A stretch of 64,000 nucleotides of DNA, from NCBI RefSeq assembly GCF_001182745.1, contig NZ_LN868938.1:3472001-3536000 (forward strand), given 5' to 3'. Positions within the stretch are counted from its first letter, which is position 1, and each line of letters begins with the position of its first letter. The stretch is from Nocardia farcinica. GTDB lineage: Bacteria; Actinomycetota; Actinomycetes; Mycobacteriales; Mycobacteriaceae. The translations under genes and the position numbers were made by a program. Shown here one piece after another: positions 24,596-32,518 of this stretch. Under the pieces are notes generated by a model. That model was not told where the DNA came from, searched no databases, and worked only from the letters and a program-made list of their open reading frames with translations.

Positions 24596-24600
24596 CTGAA

Positions 24601-24660
24601 TCGGATGACCAAGGTTCGGATGACCAAGGTTCGGATGACCAAGGTTCGGATGACCAAGGT
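24601..24660 (+). repeat. Four perfect 15-bp tandem repeats, each with AAGG and ATG
   Basis: The unit TCGGATGACCAAGGT occurs four times head to tail with no mismatch. The unit length keeps the frame of the acyltransferase gene and encodes MTKVR repeats. Each junction puts AAGG five bases before the next ATG, so the array offers a series of in-frame start sites just downstream of the iron box. Confidence 0.95.
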
Positions 24661-25366
24661 GACGAGCGAACGGAGCACGACGTCGATGAACCCGACCGGG
24701 ACACCGCGTATCGAAACGACATCCCGGCTGGCACGCGAGCTGACCGACATCCCGGACGAGGTTCGCCGGGCTCCCGCACCGGTGGTGCCCGAATTCGGTG
24801 CTCCCTACTCGCTGCGCGTGGTCGACGCCGACGGTTCGGATCCGGCGATGATCACCGAGTGGATGTCGCGCCCGCACCTGGTGCAGACCTGGGAGCAGGA
24901 CTGGCCGCTGGAGCGCCGCCTGGACAACCTGACCGCCCAGCTCGCGGGCACCTACTCGCGCCCCTGCGTGCTCGGCGTCGACTTCGCCGCGCTCGACCGG
25001 CCCGAGATCGGCCACCGCGAGGTCGCCTACGTGGAGCTGTACCGCCCGGCCAAGGACGAGATCGGCCGGCTCTACCACGCGGGCCCGCGCGACATGGCCT
25101 TCCACATCGCCACCGCCGAGACCGTGCTGCTCGGCAAGGGCGTCGTCTCGGGCTGGATCGGCCTGCTGCCCGGCGCGGTCTGGGCTGCCGAACCCGAATG
25201 CCGCAGGCTGCTCTGCGATCCCGATCATCGCAACCTCCCGATGCGCAAAGCGCTGGAGAAGAACGGCTGGCAGTTGCTCGGCGAGTTCGACGTGCGCCCG
25301 GACCGCCGGATCGCGCTCTACGTCCTGCCCCGCGAGCCGCAGGACATGCCCGCCCTCCGGGCCTGA
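24605..25366 (+). CDS. mbtK: Siderophore lysine N-acyltransferase, MbtK/RhbD-type GNAT
   Basis: A protein of up to 253 residues in the siderophore GNAT acyltransferase family (MbtK, IucB, RhbD), which acylates the N6 amine of (hydroxy)lysine. Family features include WMSRPHLVQTWEQDW, VAYVELYRPAKDEIG, HIATAETVLLGKG and the C-terminal HRNLPMRKALEKNGW acetyl-CoA region. The start is uncertain: four in-frame ATGs lie in the tandem repeat and another at 24686 (MNPTGTPRIE) follows GGAG at reasonable spacing. Homologous sequence begins only after that point, so residues 1-27 may be non-conserved or untranslated. It diverges from the nbt operon across the shared iron box and converges on nbtG. In mycobactin this enzyme adds the long acyl chain; the chain here is not known. 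Confidence 0.88.
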   Translation: MTKVRMTKVRMTKVRMTKVTSERSTTSMNPTGTPRIETTSRLARELTDIPDEVRRAPAPVVPEFGAPYSLRVVDADGSDPAMITEWMSRPHLVQTWEQDWPLERRLDNLTAQLAGTYSRPCVLGVDFAALDRPEIGHREVAYVELYRPAKDEIGRLYHAGPRDMAFHIATAETVLLGKGVVSGWIGLLPGAVWAAEPECRRLLCDPDHRNLPMRKALEKNGWQLLGEFDVRPDRRIALYVLPREPQDMPALRA

Positions 25367-25377
25367 CCCCACCGACC

Positions 25378-25417
25378 GAGCGGGCCCGTCCGGAAGGCGT
25401 TCCGGACGGGCCCGCTC
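25378..25417. terminator. Bidirectional terminator between acyltransferase and nbtG
   Basis: A perfect 18-bp stem (GAGCGGGCCCGTCCGGAA and its complement) with a GGCG loop sits between two convergent genes. Confidence 0.85.
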
Positions 25418-25420
25418 GTG

Positions 25421-26710
25421 TCACTGCGCGGCGAGTTGGCGCGCGCCCGCCCGCACCCGCGCGGGCTCCGCGCGCAGCACCCGGTCGGAGAGTTCGCCGA
25501 GGCAGCTGAGATTCGGAAAGCCGGGCCCCTGCGCCAGCGCCGCCATGTTGGGCAGGTACAGCTTGGCGCCGAGCCCGGTCACCGCCAGGTCGTAGCCGAT
25601 CGAGGATTCGATGCGCTGCTGGGTGAGCGGGCCACCGACGGCCAGTTCGAGCAGGTCGGCGGATTCGCTGTCGAACAGGTCGAGGAACCACAGCGGTTGC
25701 CCACCGGTGGCGTCGACGACGAGGTCGAAGTTGTGCACCTGATCGGCGCGCATCTCGTTGCGCAGGGTCACCGCGACGCCGTCGCCCTGCCCGACGATCC
25801 GGGTCACCCGGCCCTGCAGGTGATGAACCCGGTTGTCGCCCAACAGGCTTTCCTGCACCCGCACCGAGAACACGCCCCGGTCGGTGCGCCGGATGACGTC
25901 GCGCCGTTCCTGGATGCTGAGCGCGTTCCACTTGGTCGGATCGCTGAACAGCGAGTTCTCGAAGTAACTTTCGCCGCGGGTGTAGATGGTCGCCATCGGG
26001 GAGATCACCGAGATGGTGAGCATTTCGTGGCGCACCAGTTCGTCCAGCGCCGAACCCGCCGTCTCGCCACCGCCGATCACCGCGGCCCGGGAGCTGATCG
26101 GCAGCTTGCGCTTGCCCGCCAGATCCCAGAATTCGGCGATGCTCAGCACCCGAGGATGTTTCGCCAGCGCCTTGGTGCTCTGGCCGGGCCCGGTGATCAT
26201 CAGGCCGTCGGCCTCGAGTTCGGTGGTCGCGCCGTCGGCGCCGGCCACCTCGACCGACCAGCCCGCACCGCCGTCGGTGGGCCGCTGCCGGATGGTGCGC
26301 ACCTTGCCGAGCACCAGCTCGAGGTCGATCTTGCGGGCCACCCACTGCAGGTACTTCGCCCACACGTGGTGCTGCGGACTCGGCCTGCCGCGGTCGATCC
26401 ATTCGGCGTAGGTGCCGTGCTCGACGAGGAACGAGGTCCAGCTGAACGCCATCATGGCCTCGTTGATCTCGCGATTGTGGCCGCGCGCCCACGTGGAGTG
26501 GTAGGGGAAACCGATGTCCTTCTCCGGGCTGGTGCCCAGCCGGTGCCGCCCGTCGGTCCAGCCACCGCTGGCGAGCCAGTTGCCGCCGACCGCGTGTGCC
26601 TCGACGGCGATCACGCGTGGCGCGGACAGTCCGAGTTGGCGCAACACGTGCGACTTCGCCGCCACCGCCAGGGCTTTCGGCCCCGCGCCGACTACCAGAA
26701 GTGTCTCCAC
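25421..26710 (-). CDS. nbtG: L-lysine N6-hydroxylase of siderophore biosynthesis
   Basis: A 429-residue MbtG-like flavin monooxygenase that makes the hydroxamate of the siderophore using NADPH and oxygen. The FAD loop is at the N-terminus (VVGAGPKALAVAAK), followed by the substrate region (TSPEKDIGFPYHSTW). The NADPH loop (VIGGGETAGSALDEL) lies near the middle, and the late DATG segment is present. The GTG at 26710 is chosen because GGGAG lies six bases upstream and homology starts at VETLLVVGAGP. An ATG at 26791 would begin right beside the iron box. The gene is transcribed separately from the nbtA-F operon, under its own iron box at 26793-26811. Confidence 0.9.
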   Translation of the reverse strand: METLLVVGAGPKALAVAAKSHVLRQLGLSAPRVIAVEAHAVGGNWLASGGWTDGRHRLGTSPEKDIGFPYHSTWARGHNREINEAMMAFSWTSFLVEHGTYAEWIDRGRPSPQHHVWAKYLQWVARKIDLELVLGKVRTIRQRPTDGGAGWSVEVAGADGATTELEADGLMITGPGQSTKALAKHPRVLSIAEFWDLAGKRKLPISSRAAVIGGGETAGSALDELVRHEMLTISVISPMATIYTRGESYFENSLFSDPTKWNALSIQERRDVIRRTDRGVFSVRVQESLLGDNRVHHLQGRVTRIVGQGDGVAVTLRNEMRADQVHNFDLVVDATGGQPLWFLDLFDSESADLLELAVGGPLTQQRIESSIGYDLAVTGLGAKLYLPNMAALAQGPGFPNLSCLGELSDRVLRAEPARVRAGARQLAAQ

Positions 26711-26792
26711 TCCGCTCTCCCACTCTCTCGCGAGCGCCGTCCGGCGTCCGTATCCGTCGTCGCGCCCGCTGTCGCGAACCCGCCGGTTCATA

Positions 26793-26811
26793 TTTGCATA
26801 GGCTTACCTTA
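26793..26811. promoter_or_regulatory. IdeR-type iron box between nbtG and Mtb12-like gene
   Basis: TTTGCATAGGCTTACCTTA matches the IdeR consensus at about 14 of 19 positions with an ATAGGCTTACCT core. It lies between divergent nbtG and the small secreted protein gene. Confidence 0.78.
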
Positions 26812-26875
26812 TATTGCTTCCCGGGTGCCAGGCATCACCGGAGCACCCGCCCACGAAAGATTGGATGGAACACCC

Positions 26876-27346
26876 ATGCTCAGCACCGCGCACAAGAAGG
26901 TCGCCACGCTCGCCGCCGCCGCTCTGATCGGCGCGTTCGGCGCCGCGACCGTGGCCGCCCCGGCCACCGCCGCCCCCGTCACCGCACCCCTGCGGGCCCA
27001 GGCCCCGAGCGCAGGCGAGCTGAAGGCCAAGCTGCAGACCGCGATCAACACCGGCGCCGCGCCCTCGGTCCGCGCCGCCGAACTGGAAGCCGGCGAAGCG
27101 GGCCTGCCGCTGATGGACCAGGTCGCCGCCGCGATGGCCGCCACCCCGCCCAGCTTCCGCTGGACCATCCTCGGCCCCACCAGCGTCAGCGGTGACACCC
27201 TCACCGCCCAGTTGCAGACCGCGGTCGACGGCTTCGACCCCTTCTACTTCGATCTGACCTGGGTGCAGATCGACGGCACCTGGAAGCTGACCCGGGAGTC
27301 GCAGTGCACCGTGGCCAGCGTCGCCTTCCTGCCCTGCACCGTCTAG
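26876..27346 (+). CDS. Secreted low-molecular-weight antigen MTB12-like protein
   Basis: A 156-residue exported protein resembling the mycobacterial Mtb12 (CFP-2) family, whose function is unknown. A basic N-terminus, an Ala-rich hydrophobic stretch and a likely cleavage after ATAA (near residue 36) form the signal peptide. The mature part begins its conserved region at SAGELKAKLQTAINTG and ends with a domain containing SFRWTILGPTSVSGDTLTA. Two cysteines near the C-terminus (CTVASVAFLPC) could form a disulfide. The gene diverges from nbtG across an iron box 64 bases upstream, so it may be iron-repressed. A strong terminator follows. Confidence 0.75.
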   Translation: MLSTAHKKVATLAAAALIGAFGAATVAAPATAAPVTAPLRAQAPSAGELKAKLQTAINTGAAPSVRAAELEAGEAGLPLMDQVAAAMAATPPSFRWTILGPTSVSGDTLTAQLQTAVDGFDPFYFDLTWVQIDGTWKLTRESQCTVASVAFLPCTV

Positions 27347-27374
27347 CCGCGCCCGGCTCCGACGACGACATCGG

Positions 27375-27405
27375 CGAGGACCCCCGGCACACCCGGGGGT
27401 CCTCG
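27375..27405 (+). terminator. Hairpin terminator after the MTB12-like gene
   Basis: A perfect 13-bp stem (CGAGGACCCCCGG and its complement) with a 5-base loop, about 30 bases after the stop codon. Confidence 0.85.
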
Positions 27406-27446
27406 TCGTTTCCGGATCGGATTTCCCGCGGGTGCGACAAATCAAG

Positions 27447-27465
27447 TGTCGTTAGGCTAACCTTA
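27447..27465 (+). promoter_or_regulatory. IdeR-type iron box directly before the siderophore reductase
   Basis: TGTCGTTAGGCTAACCTTA contains a perfect 13-base consensus core (GTTAGGCTAACCT). It ends only five bases before the ATG of the reductase gene, leaving no room for a Shine-Dalgarno site. Confidence 0.85.
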
Positions 27466-27470
27466 GTCGC

Positions 27471-28178
27471 ATGGGTAAGGGATTCAACGGAGTTCTGGTC
27501 AAGGCCTGGGGCGGCGACGACTACACACTCACCGTCACCTCCAGCGAATACGTGACCGACAAGTACATCCGCCTCGGCTTCACCGGCGGCGGACTGCTCG
27601 CCAACCACCCGGTGCACCCGACCCAGTGGATCAGACTCTGGATCCCCGACGAACACAGCGACAAGCTGCACCATCGCGGCTACACGCTGGTCGACCAGGA
27701 TCCGGAGGCCGACCGGTTCTTCATCGAATTCGCCCTGCACGGCGGGCCTGCCTGCCGGTGGGCCGAACGCGCGGCCGTCGGCGACACGCTGGACGCCACC
27801 GTGCTCGGCTCCAACTTCAGCCTCCCCGAGACCACGCCGAGCGAGTACGTCGTCTTCGGCGACACCGCCTCGCTGCCCGCGATCAACACCCTGCTCGACG
27901 CCATCGGCGACACCCCCGCCCGGGTGTGGCTGGAGTGGCAGTACGAGTCGGACCAGAAGCTGCCGCTGCGCAACAAGCCGCACCACCAGGTGACCTGGCT
28001 GCAGCGGGTGGACGACGGCAGGCTGCTGCGCGAGGCCGCACAGGAGATGAGCTGCCCGGCCGACGCGTTCGCCTGGGTGGCCTGCGACGGGCACACCACC
28101 CGCTCGATCGTCAAGACGCTCAAGCACGCCCACGGTCTGCCGAAGACGGCCATCAAGTACCAGGCGTACTGGAAGTAG
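27471..28178 (+). CDS. Siderophore-interacting protein, FAD-dependent ferric-siderophore reductase
   Basis: A 235-residue SIP-family (ViuB/YqjH-like) flavoprotein expected to reduce ferric siderophore in the cytoplasm with NAD(P)H. The FAD-binding barrel is in the first half (THPTQWIRLW-type region, RGYTLVDQDPEADRFFIEFALHG). The nucleotide-binding half ends with WVACDGHTTRSIVKTL and the family C-terminus IKYQAYWK. In mycobacteria this domain is fused to the N-terminus of IrtA; here it is a separate gene about 7.6 kb from the irtA-like gene. The iron box overlaps the presumed promoter and no ribosome-binding site precedes the ATG, so the mRNA may be leaderless. Confidence 0.9.
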   Translation: MGKGFNGVLVKAWGGDDYTLTVTSSEYVTDKYIRLGFTGGGLLANHPVHPTQWIRLWIPDEHSDKLHHRGYTLVDQDPEADRFFIEFALHGGPACRWAERAAVGDTLDATVLGSNFSLPETTPSEYVVFGDTASLPAINTLLDAIGDTPARVWLEWQYESDQKLPLRNKPHHQVTWLQRVDDGRLLREAAQEMSCPADAFAWVACDGHTTRSIVKTLKHAHGLPKTAIKYQAYWK

Positions 28179-28241
28179 GCCCCGCGATCGGCGAGGCTGA
28201 TCCGGCGTGGGCGGCACCGGGCCGCCCGTGACCGGAATCGA

Positions 28242-29612
28242 GTGCGGACCATGTCGACCCTCGACGTCATCCTCGTCGTCCTCACCCTGATCTTCGCCGC
28301 TCTCGCGGTGGCAGCGCCGCGCATCGGGGTGCGCGCACTGCCCGTCGCGGTGCCGCTGCTGCTCGCGGGCTGGCTGGGCCAGTGGTTGCTCGAGGGCTTC
28401 TACTGGCAGTTCCTGCCGGCGCTGCTGCTCGCCGTCGCCGCGGCCGTTCTCGCGGTCCGCCAGGGCATCCGGCCCCGCACCGGGGTGATCGCGGTGTCGG
28501 CACGTGTCGTGGTCGGGATCTGGGCGGTGGTGGCGGTCCTCGCCCTCGCGCCCGCCCCGGTGCCCGAATTGCCCACGCCCACCGGTCCATACGCCGTCGG
28601 CTCGCAGATCTATCGCTGGGTCGACGAGCAGCGCGCGGAACCGACCGCACCCGGCGAGCGCCGCAATGTCGTTGTGCAGGCCTGGTATCCGGCGGATCAG
28701 CGGTCCGGCCGGCGATACGTCTACATCGACGGGTACGACCGGCTGCCCGGCAGCGTGTCCGGCATCCCCGGCGCGCTCATGCGCGGCTACGGACGGATCG
28801 ACACCCACGCCACGACCGACGTGCCGGTCTCCGGCGCGCGCGAGCGGTGGCCGGTGGTGCTGTTCTCCCCCGGTTACGGTGCACCGCGGGCCTTCTACAC
28901 CGGCCTGGTCGCCGATCTGGCCAGTCGCGGCTTCGTCGTGCTGGCCGTCGACCATCCCTTCGAGTCGGCGGTGACCGAACTGGCCGACGGCCGCCTCGCC
29001 ACCACCGTCGCGACCGGCATCGACGACGACCTGACCGACGAGCAGCGCACCAGGGCGGCGGACCTGCGCTACGTCCTCGACCAGCTCGCCGGACCCGACC
29101 TCCTCGGCCCACTCGCCGACCGGATCGACACCGGACACATTGCGGCGGTGGGTCATTCGTTCGGCGGCGCGGCCGCGCTGGCGGTCCTGGCCGAGGACCC
29201 GCGCGTGGCCGCCGCGGCCAACATCGACGGCACGCTCTACGGCGATCTGCCCGGCCGCACCCTGACCCGCCCGGTCCTGCTGGTGGAGAGCGACCGCGCC
29301 GAAACCGGCCATTCCGATCGCTATCTCGACGGCAACGGCGCCCTCCTCGCCCGCCTGGCCGCGCCCGGTCACCGGTACACCGTCACCGGGGCCAACCATT
29401 TCGGCTTCACCGACGTCCCCTTCTTCCTCGTCCCGCCCGCGCAGGCGGTCCTCGGCCGGTTCGTCGGTGGCCCGCGCGACCCCGCCGACACCCACCGCAC
29501 CACCGTCGCCCTGCTCGACGCCTTCCTCCGCGAGCCGCTCGGCGGCCCGGCGGTCGATATCGCCGCGACAGCCGCCGGACTCGACGGGGTCACCGGCGGC
29601 CGCGTTCGATAG
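28242..29612 (+). CDS. Membrane-anchored alpha/beta hydrolase, PAF-acetylhydrolase-like
   Basis: A 456-residue protein with three to four hydrophobic segments in the first ~110 residues and a C-terminal alpha/beta-hydrolase domain. The domain has an oxyanion region (VVLFSPGYGAPRAFYTG), the nucleophile elbow (VGHSFGGAAAL), a later acidic region (LLVESDRAE) and a catalytic-histidine candidate in GANHFGFTD. This resembles the platelet-activating-factor acetylhydrolase/dienelactone hydrolase group; the substrate is unknown. The GTG at 28242 has GGAA upstream; the ATG at 28251 is an equal alternative. It starts 63 bases after the siderophore reductase on the same strand and may be co-transcribed. 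A role in siderophore ester hydrolysis would be speculation. Confidence 0.75.
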   Translation: MRTMSTLDVILVVLTLIFAALAVAAPRIGVRALPVAVPLLLAGWLGQWLLEGFYWQFLPALLLAVAAAVLAVRQGIRPRTGVIAVSARVVVGIWAVVAVLALAPAPVPELPTPTGPYAVGSQIYRWVDEQRAEPTAPGERRNVVVQAWYPADQRSGRRYVYIDGYDRLPGSVSGIPGALMRGYGRIDTHATTDVPVSGARERWPVVLFSPGYGAPRAFYTGLVADLASRGFVVLAVDHPFESAVTELADGRLATTVATGIDDDLTDEQRTRAADLRYVLDQLAGPDLLGPLADRIDTGHIAAVGHSFGGAAALAVLAEDPRVAAAANIDGTLYGDLPGRTLTRPVLLVESDRAETGHSDRYLDGNGALLARLAAPGHRYTVTGANHFGFTDVPFFLVPPAQAVLGRFVGGPRDPADTHRTTVALLDAFLREPLGGPAVDIAATAAGLDGVTGGRVR

Positions 29613-29709
29613 CACCAGCGCATAACCCGCCGTCGCGCCGGCCGCCTCGACCAGCACCCGGGCCGCCGCCCACCCCTTGACACCGTGATCCGGCTCACGT
29701 ACTTTCCGA

Positions 29710-29729
29710 TGAAATCATTTCAGATGAAA
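29710..29729. promoter_or_regulatory. Overlapping palindromes, candidate MarR operator before amiS
   Basis: TGAAATCATTTCA (29710-29722) and TTTCAGATGAAA (29718-29729) are perfect inverted repeats that share TTTCA. The same 14 bases CATTTCAGATGAAA recur before the marR gene at 33632-33645. Confidence 0.75.
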
Positions 29730-29745
29730 CTGATTGGAGCGCGAG

Positions 29746-30366
29746 ATGGGCGCGGTCGGTCTGCTCTACGTCGGAGCCGTCCTGTTGGTCAACGGACTGA
29801 TGTTGCTCGAGGTGGTGCCCGCCCGGTCGGCGGCGATCCTGAACCTGTTCGTCGGCGCGCTGCAGTGCGTGCTGCCGACGGCCCTGCTGATCCAGGCCGC
29901 GGGTGACCCCGCCGCGGTGCTCGCCGCCTCGGGGCTGTACCTGTTCGGGTTCACCTACCTCTACGTCGGCATCGGTACCTTCCTGGACAGTCCGCCCCAG
30001 GGGCTCGGCTGGTTCTCCGGTTTCGTCGCGGTGGCCGCGCTGGTCTACGCCGCGGTGGCGTTCACCCGCACCGACGATCCCGTCTCCGGGGTGATCTGGC
30101 TGGCCTGGGCGGTGCTGTGGAGCCTGTTCTTCCTGGTGCTCGCCCTGGGCCGGGAACAGCTGACCCGCGTCACCGGGTGGGCGCTGATCCTGCTCAGCCA
30201 GCCGACCTGTTCCCTGCCCGCCTTCCTCATGCTCACCGGCAACTTCCATCCCAGCGCCGGGCTGGCCCTGGTCTGGGCCGCCGGACTGGCCGCCGCGCTC
30301 GCGCTGGCCTGGCTGCTCGGCTCCCCCAGCCGCACGCATCGGGCGCCACAGCCCGCCTACCACTGA
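29746..30366 (+). CDS. amiS: AmiS/UreI family amide or urea channel
   Basis: A 206-residue inner-membrane protein of the AmiS/UreI family, six-helix channels for short-chain amides or urea. Six to seven hydrophobic segments are visible, with family text such as [14 protein letters not shown] at the start, [11 protein letters not shown] in the middle and [21 protein letters not shown] near the end. The ATG at 29746 has GGAG six bases upstream. It is the first gene of amiS-amiE-amiB, just downstream of the palindromic operator, so it probably imports the amidase substrate. Confidence 0.9.
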   Translation: MGAVGLLYVGAVLLVNGLMLLEVVPARSAAILNLFVGALQCVLPTALLIQAAGDPAAVLAASGLYLFGFTYLYVGIGTFLDSPPQGLGWFSGFVAVAALVYAAVAFTRTDDPVSGVIWLAWAVLWSLFFLVLALGREQLTRVTGWALILLSQPTCSLPAFLMLTGNFHPSAGLALVWAAGLAAALALAWLLGSPSRTHRAPQPAYH

Positions 30367-30424
30367 ACCAGTCCGCCTACCACCGAACCCCGCGAAAACC
30401 CCACCCCTACAAAGGAGTAGAACC

Positions 30425-31462
30425 ATGCGACACGGCGATATCTCGTCCAGCCCCGACACCGTCGGCGTGGCCGTCGTCAACTACAAGATGCCGCGGCTGC
30501 ACACCAAGGCCGAGGTGCTCGACAACTGCCGCCGCATCGCCGACATGCTCGTCGGCATGAAATCCGGCCTGCCCGGCATGGATCTGGTGGTGTTCCCCGA
30601 GCACTCCACCCAGGGCATCATGTACGACGAGCAGGAGATGTACGACACGGCGGCGACCGTGCCCGGCGAGGAGACCGCGATCTTCTCCGCCGCCTGTCGC
30701 GAGGCCGGGGTGTGGGGCGTCTTCTCCATCACCGGCGAACAGCACGAGGACCATCCGCGCAAACCGCCCTACAACACCCTGGTGCTGATCGACGATCACG
30801 GCGAGATCGTGCAGAAGTACCGCAAGATCCTGCCGTGGTGCCCGATCGAGGGCTGGTACCCCGGCGACACCACCTACGTCACCGAGGGGCCGAAGGGCCT
30901 GAAGATCTCGCTCATCGTCTGCGACGACGGCAACTACCCGGAGATCTGGCGCGACTGCGCGATGAAGGGCGCCGAGCTGATCGTGCGCTGCCAGGGCTAC
31001 ATGTATCCGTCCAAGGATCAGCAGGTGCTGATGGCCAAGGCGATGGCGTGGGCCAACAACTGCTACGTCGCGGTCGCCAACGCGGCCGGATTCGACGGCG
31101 TCTACTCGTATTTCGGGCATTCGGCGCTGATCGGCTTCGACGGCCGGACCCTGGGCGAGACCGGCGAGGAGGAATACGGCATCCAGTACGCGCAGCTGTC
31201 GATCTCGGCCATCCGCGACGCCCGCGCCCACGACCAGTCCCAGAACCATCTGTTCAAGCTGCTGCACCGCGGCTACTCCGGCGTGCACGCCGCCGGTGAC
31301 GGCGACCGCGGCGTGGCCGACTGCCCCTTCGAGTTCTACAAGCTGTGGGTGACCGACGCGCAGCAGGCGCGCGAGCGGGTGGAGGCGATCACCCGCGACA
31401 CCGTCGGCGTGGCCGACTGCCGGGTCGGCTCGCTGCCGGTCGAGCAGACGCTGGAAGCCTGA
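30425..31462 (+). CDS. amiE: Aliphatic amidase
   Basis: A 345-residue nitrilase-superfamily amidase that hydrolyses short aliphatic amides such as acetamide to the acid and ammonia in the cytoplasm. The catalytic triad is present at the same numbers as in Pseudomonas AmiE: Glu59 (FPEHSTQG), Lys134 (KYRKILPW) and Cys166 ([11 protein letters not shown]). Length and the long C-terminal arm match the family. AAAGGAG precedes the ATG. It follows amiS by 58 bases and precedes amiB by 12 bases. Confidence 0.96.
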   Translation: MRHGDISSSPDTVGVAVVNYKMPRLHTKAEVLDNCRRIADMLVGMKSGLPGMDLVVFPEHSTQGIMYDEQEMYDTAATVPGEETAIFSAACREAGVWGVFSITGEQHEDHPRKPPYNTLVLIDDHGEIVQKYRKILPWCPIEGWYPGDTTYVTEGPKGLKISLIVCDDGNYPEIWRDCAMKGAELIVRCQGYMYPSKDQQVLMAKAMAWANNCYVAVANAAGFDGVYSYFGHSALIGFDGRTLGETGEEEYGIQYAQLSISAIRDARAHDQSQNHLFKLLHRGYSGVHAAGDGDRGVADCPFEFYKLWVTDAQQARERVEAITRDTVGVADCRVGSLPVEQTLEA

Positions 31463-31474
31463 GGGGCGCCGCGC

Positions 31475-32518
31475 ATGCCGTACCTGACCGACATGTTCCA
31501 CGACCAGAACGGGTCGCGTCGCCCGGCGCCCGACCCGGCCCCTGCGACGGGATTCGACCGGCAGGCGCTGGCTGCGCGGCTCGGCTCGGCGATTCTCGGC
31601 CAACCGGCCGCGGTCGAGGCCGTCGTGCGCGCGGTGACCCTCGCGCACGTCGGCGCGGCCGATCCGCACCGCCCGCGCGCGGCGATCCTGCTGGTCGGCC
31701 CCACCGGCGTCGGCAAGACCGAGCTGGTGCGCCAGACCGCGGCCGCACTGCGCTCGGGCCCGGACGACCTGTGCCGCATCGACATGAACGCCCTCGCCCA
31801 GGAGCATTACGCGGCCTCGTTCACCGGCGCGCCGCCCGGCTACGCGGGCAGCAAGGAATCACTGACGCTGTTCGACAAGGCGACCATCGAAGGCGACCCG
31901 TACACCCCCGGCCTGGTGCTCTTCGACGAGATCGAGAAGGCCGACGCCACCGTGATCCGCGCGTTGCTGCACGTGCTCGACACCGGGGAACTGCGGCTGG
32001 CCAACGGCAAGGAGCGGATCTCGTTCCGCAACAGCTTCGTGTTCCTGACCTCGAATCTGGGGTCGGCGCAGGTGGCGCGGCGGTTGCGCGGCGGGCCGTT
32101 GCGCCGGTGGCGCGGCACCGACCGCGCGAGCACGCACGCGATCGTCCGGCGGGCGGTGGAGAACTTCTTCGACCCGGAGTTCTTCAACCGCATCGACGAG
32201 ACCATCGTGCTCGACCCGCTCGACACCGACACCGCCGTGCGGGTGGCCGCGCTCGAGATCGACCGGCTGGCGGCCCGCCTGGCCCGCCGCGGGGTGCGGT
32301 TGCGGTGCGACGCCACCGTCGCACCGGCGCTGGCCGCGTGCGGATTCGACCCGGTGTACGGCGCGCGTGGACTGCGCAGGCACCTGCGGGTGTTCCTGGC
32401 CGAGCCGGTCGCCGATGCCATCCTCTGCCACCGGACGCCCGGCAGCGAGGTGACGTTGTGCGCGCGGGTGGTGCAGGGGCGGGTGGTGGTGACCGCGGCC
32501 GGGGACGTCAGCGGGTGA
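31475..32518 (+). CDS. amiB: AmiB-like AAA+ ATPase (ClpB/ClpA second-domain type)
   Basis: A 347-residue single-ring AAA+ ATPase resembling the D2 half of ClpA/ClpB. It shows Walker A (LLVGPTGVGKTELVRQ), a pore-loop-like GAPPGYAGSKES, Walker B (VLFDEIEKAD), sensor-1 (FVFLTSNLGSAQ) and a small C-terminal lid with the GARGLRR sensor-2 arginine. In Pseudomonas aeruginosa amiB lies directly after amiE and encodes such a chaperone-like ATPase of unclear function. GAGGGG precedes the ATG. The 3' end overlaps the convergent amiC by 11 bases. Confidence 0.85.
   Translation: MPYLTDMFHDQNGSRRPAPDPAPATGFDRQALAARLGSAILGQPAAVEAVVRAVTLAHVGAADPHRPRAAILLVGPTGVGKTELVRQTAAALRSGPDDLCRIDMNALAQEHYAASFTGAPPGYAGSKESLTLFDKATIEGDPYTPGLVLFDEIEKADATVIRALLHVLDTGELRLANGKERISFRNSFVFLTSNLGSAQVARRLRGGPLRRWRGTDRASTHAIVRRAVENFFDPEFFNRIDETIVLDPLDTDTAVRVAALEIDRLAARLARRGVRLRCDATVAPALAACGFDPVYGARGLRRHLRVFLAEPVADAILCHRTPGSEVTLCARVVQGRVVVTAAGDVSG

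Noticed and set aside
24601..24660. Tandem repeat as a CRISPR or mobile-element end
   Set aside because: There are no spacers between units, the unit is 15 bp and in frame, and no cas or transposase gene is near.
24513..24779. N-terminal extension of NbtA through the iron box and tandem repeat
   Set aside because: It would translate the repeat in reverse (a Ser/Glu/Pro/Trp repeat), overlaps the divergent acyltransferase gene, and lacks a ribosome-binding site, whereas the ATG at 24512 has one and fits the family start.
30353..30390. Imperfect direct repeat (CCGCCTACCACTGAACC-like) at the amiS end and just after it
   Set aside because: Two short copies only, spanning a stop codon; most likely a local duplication with no visible role.
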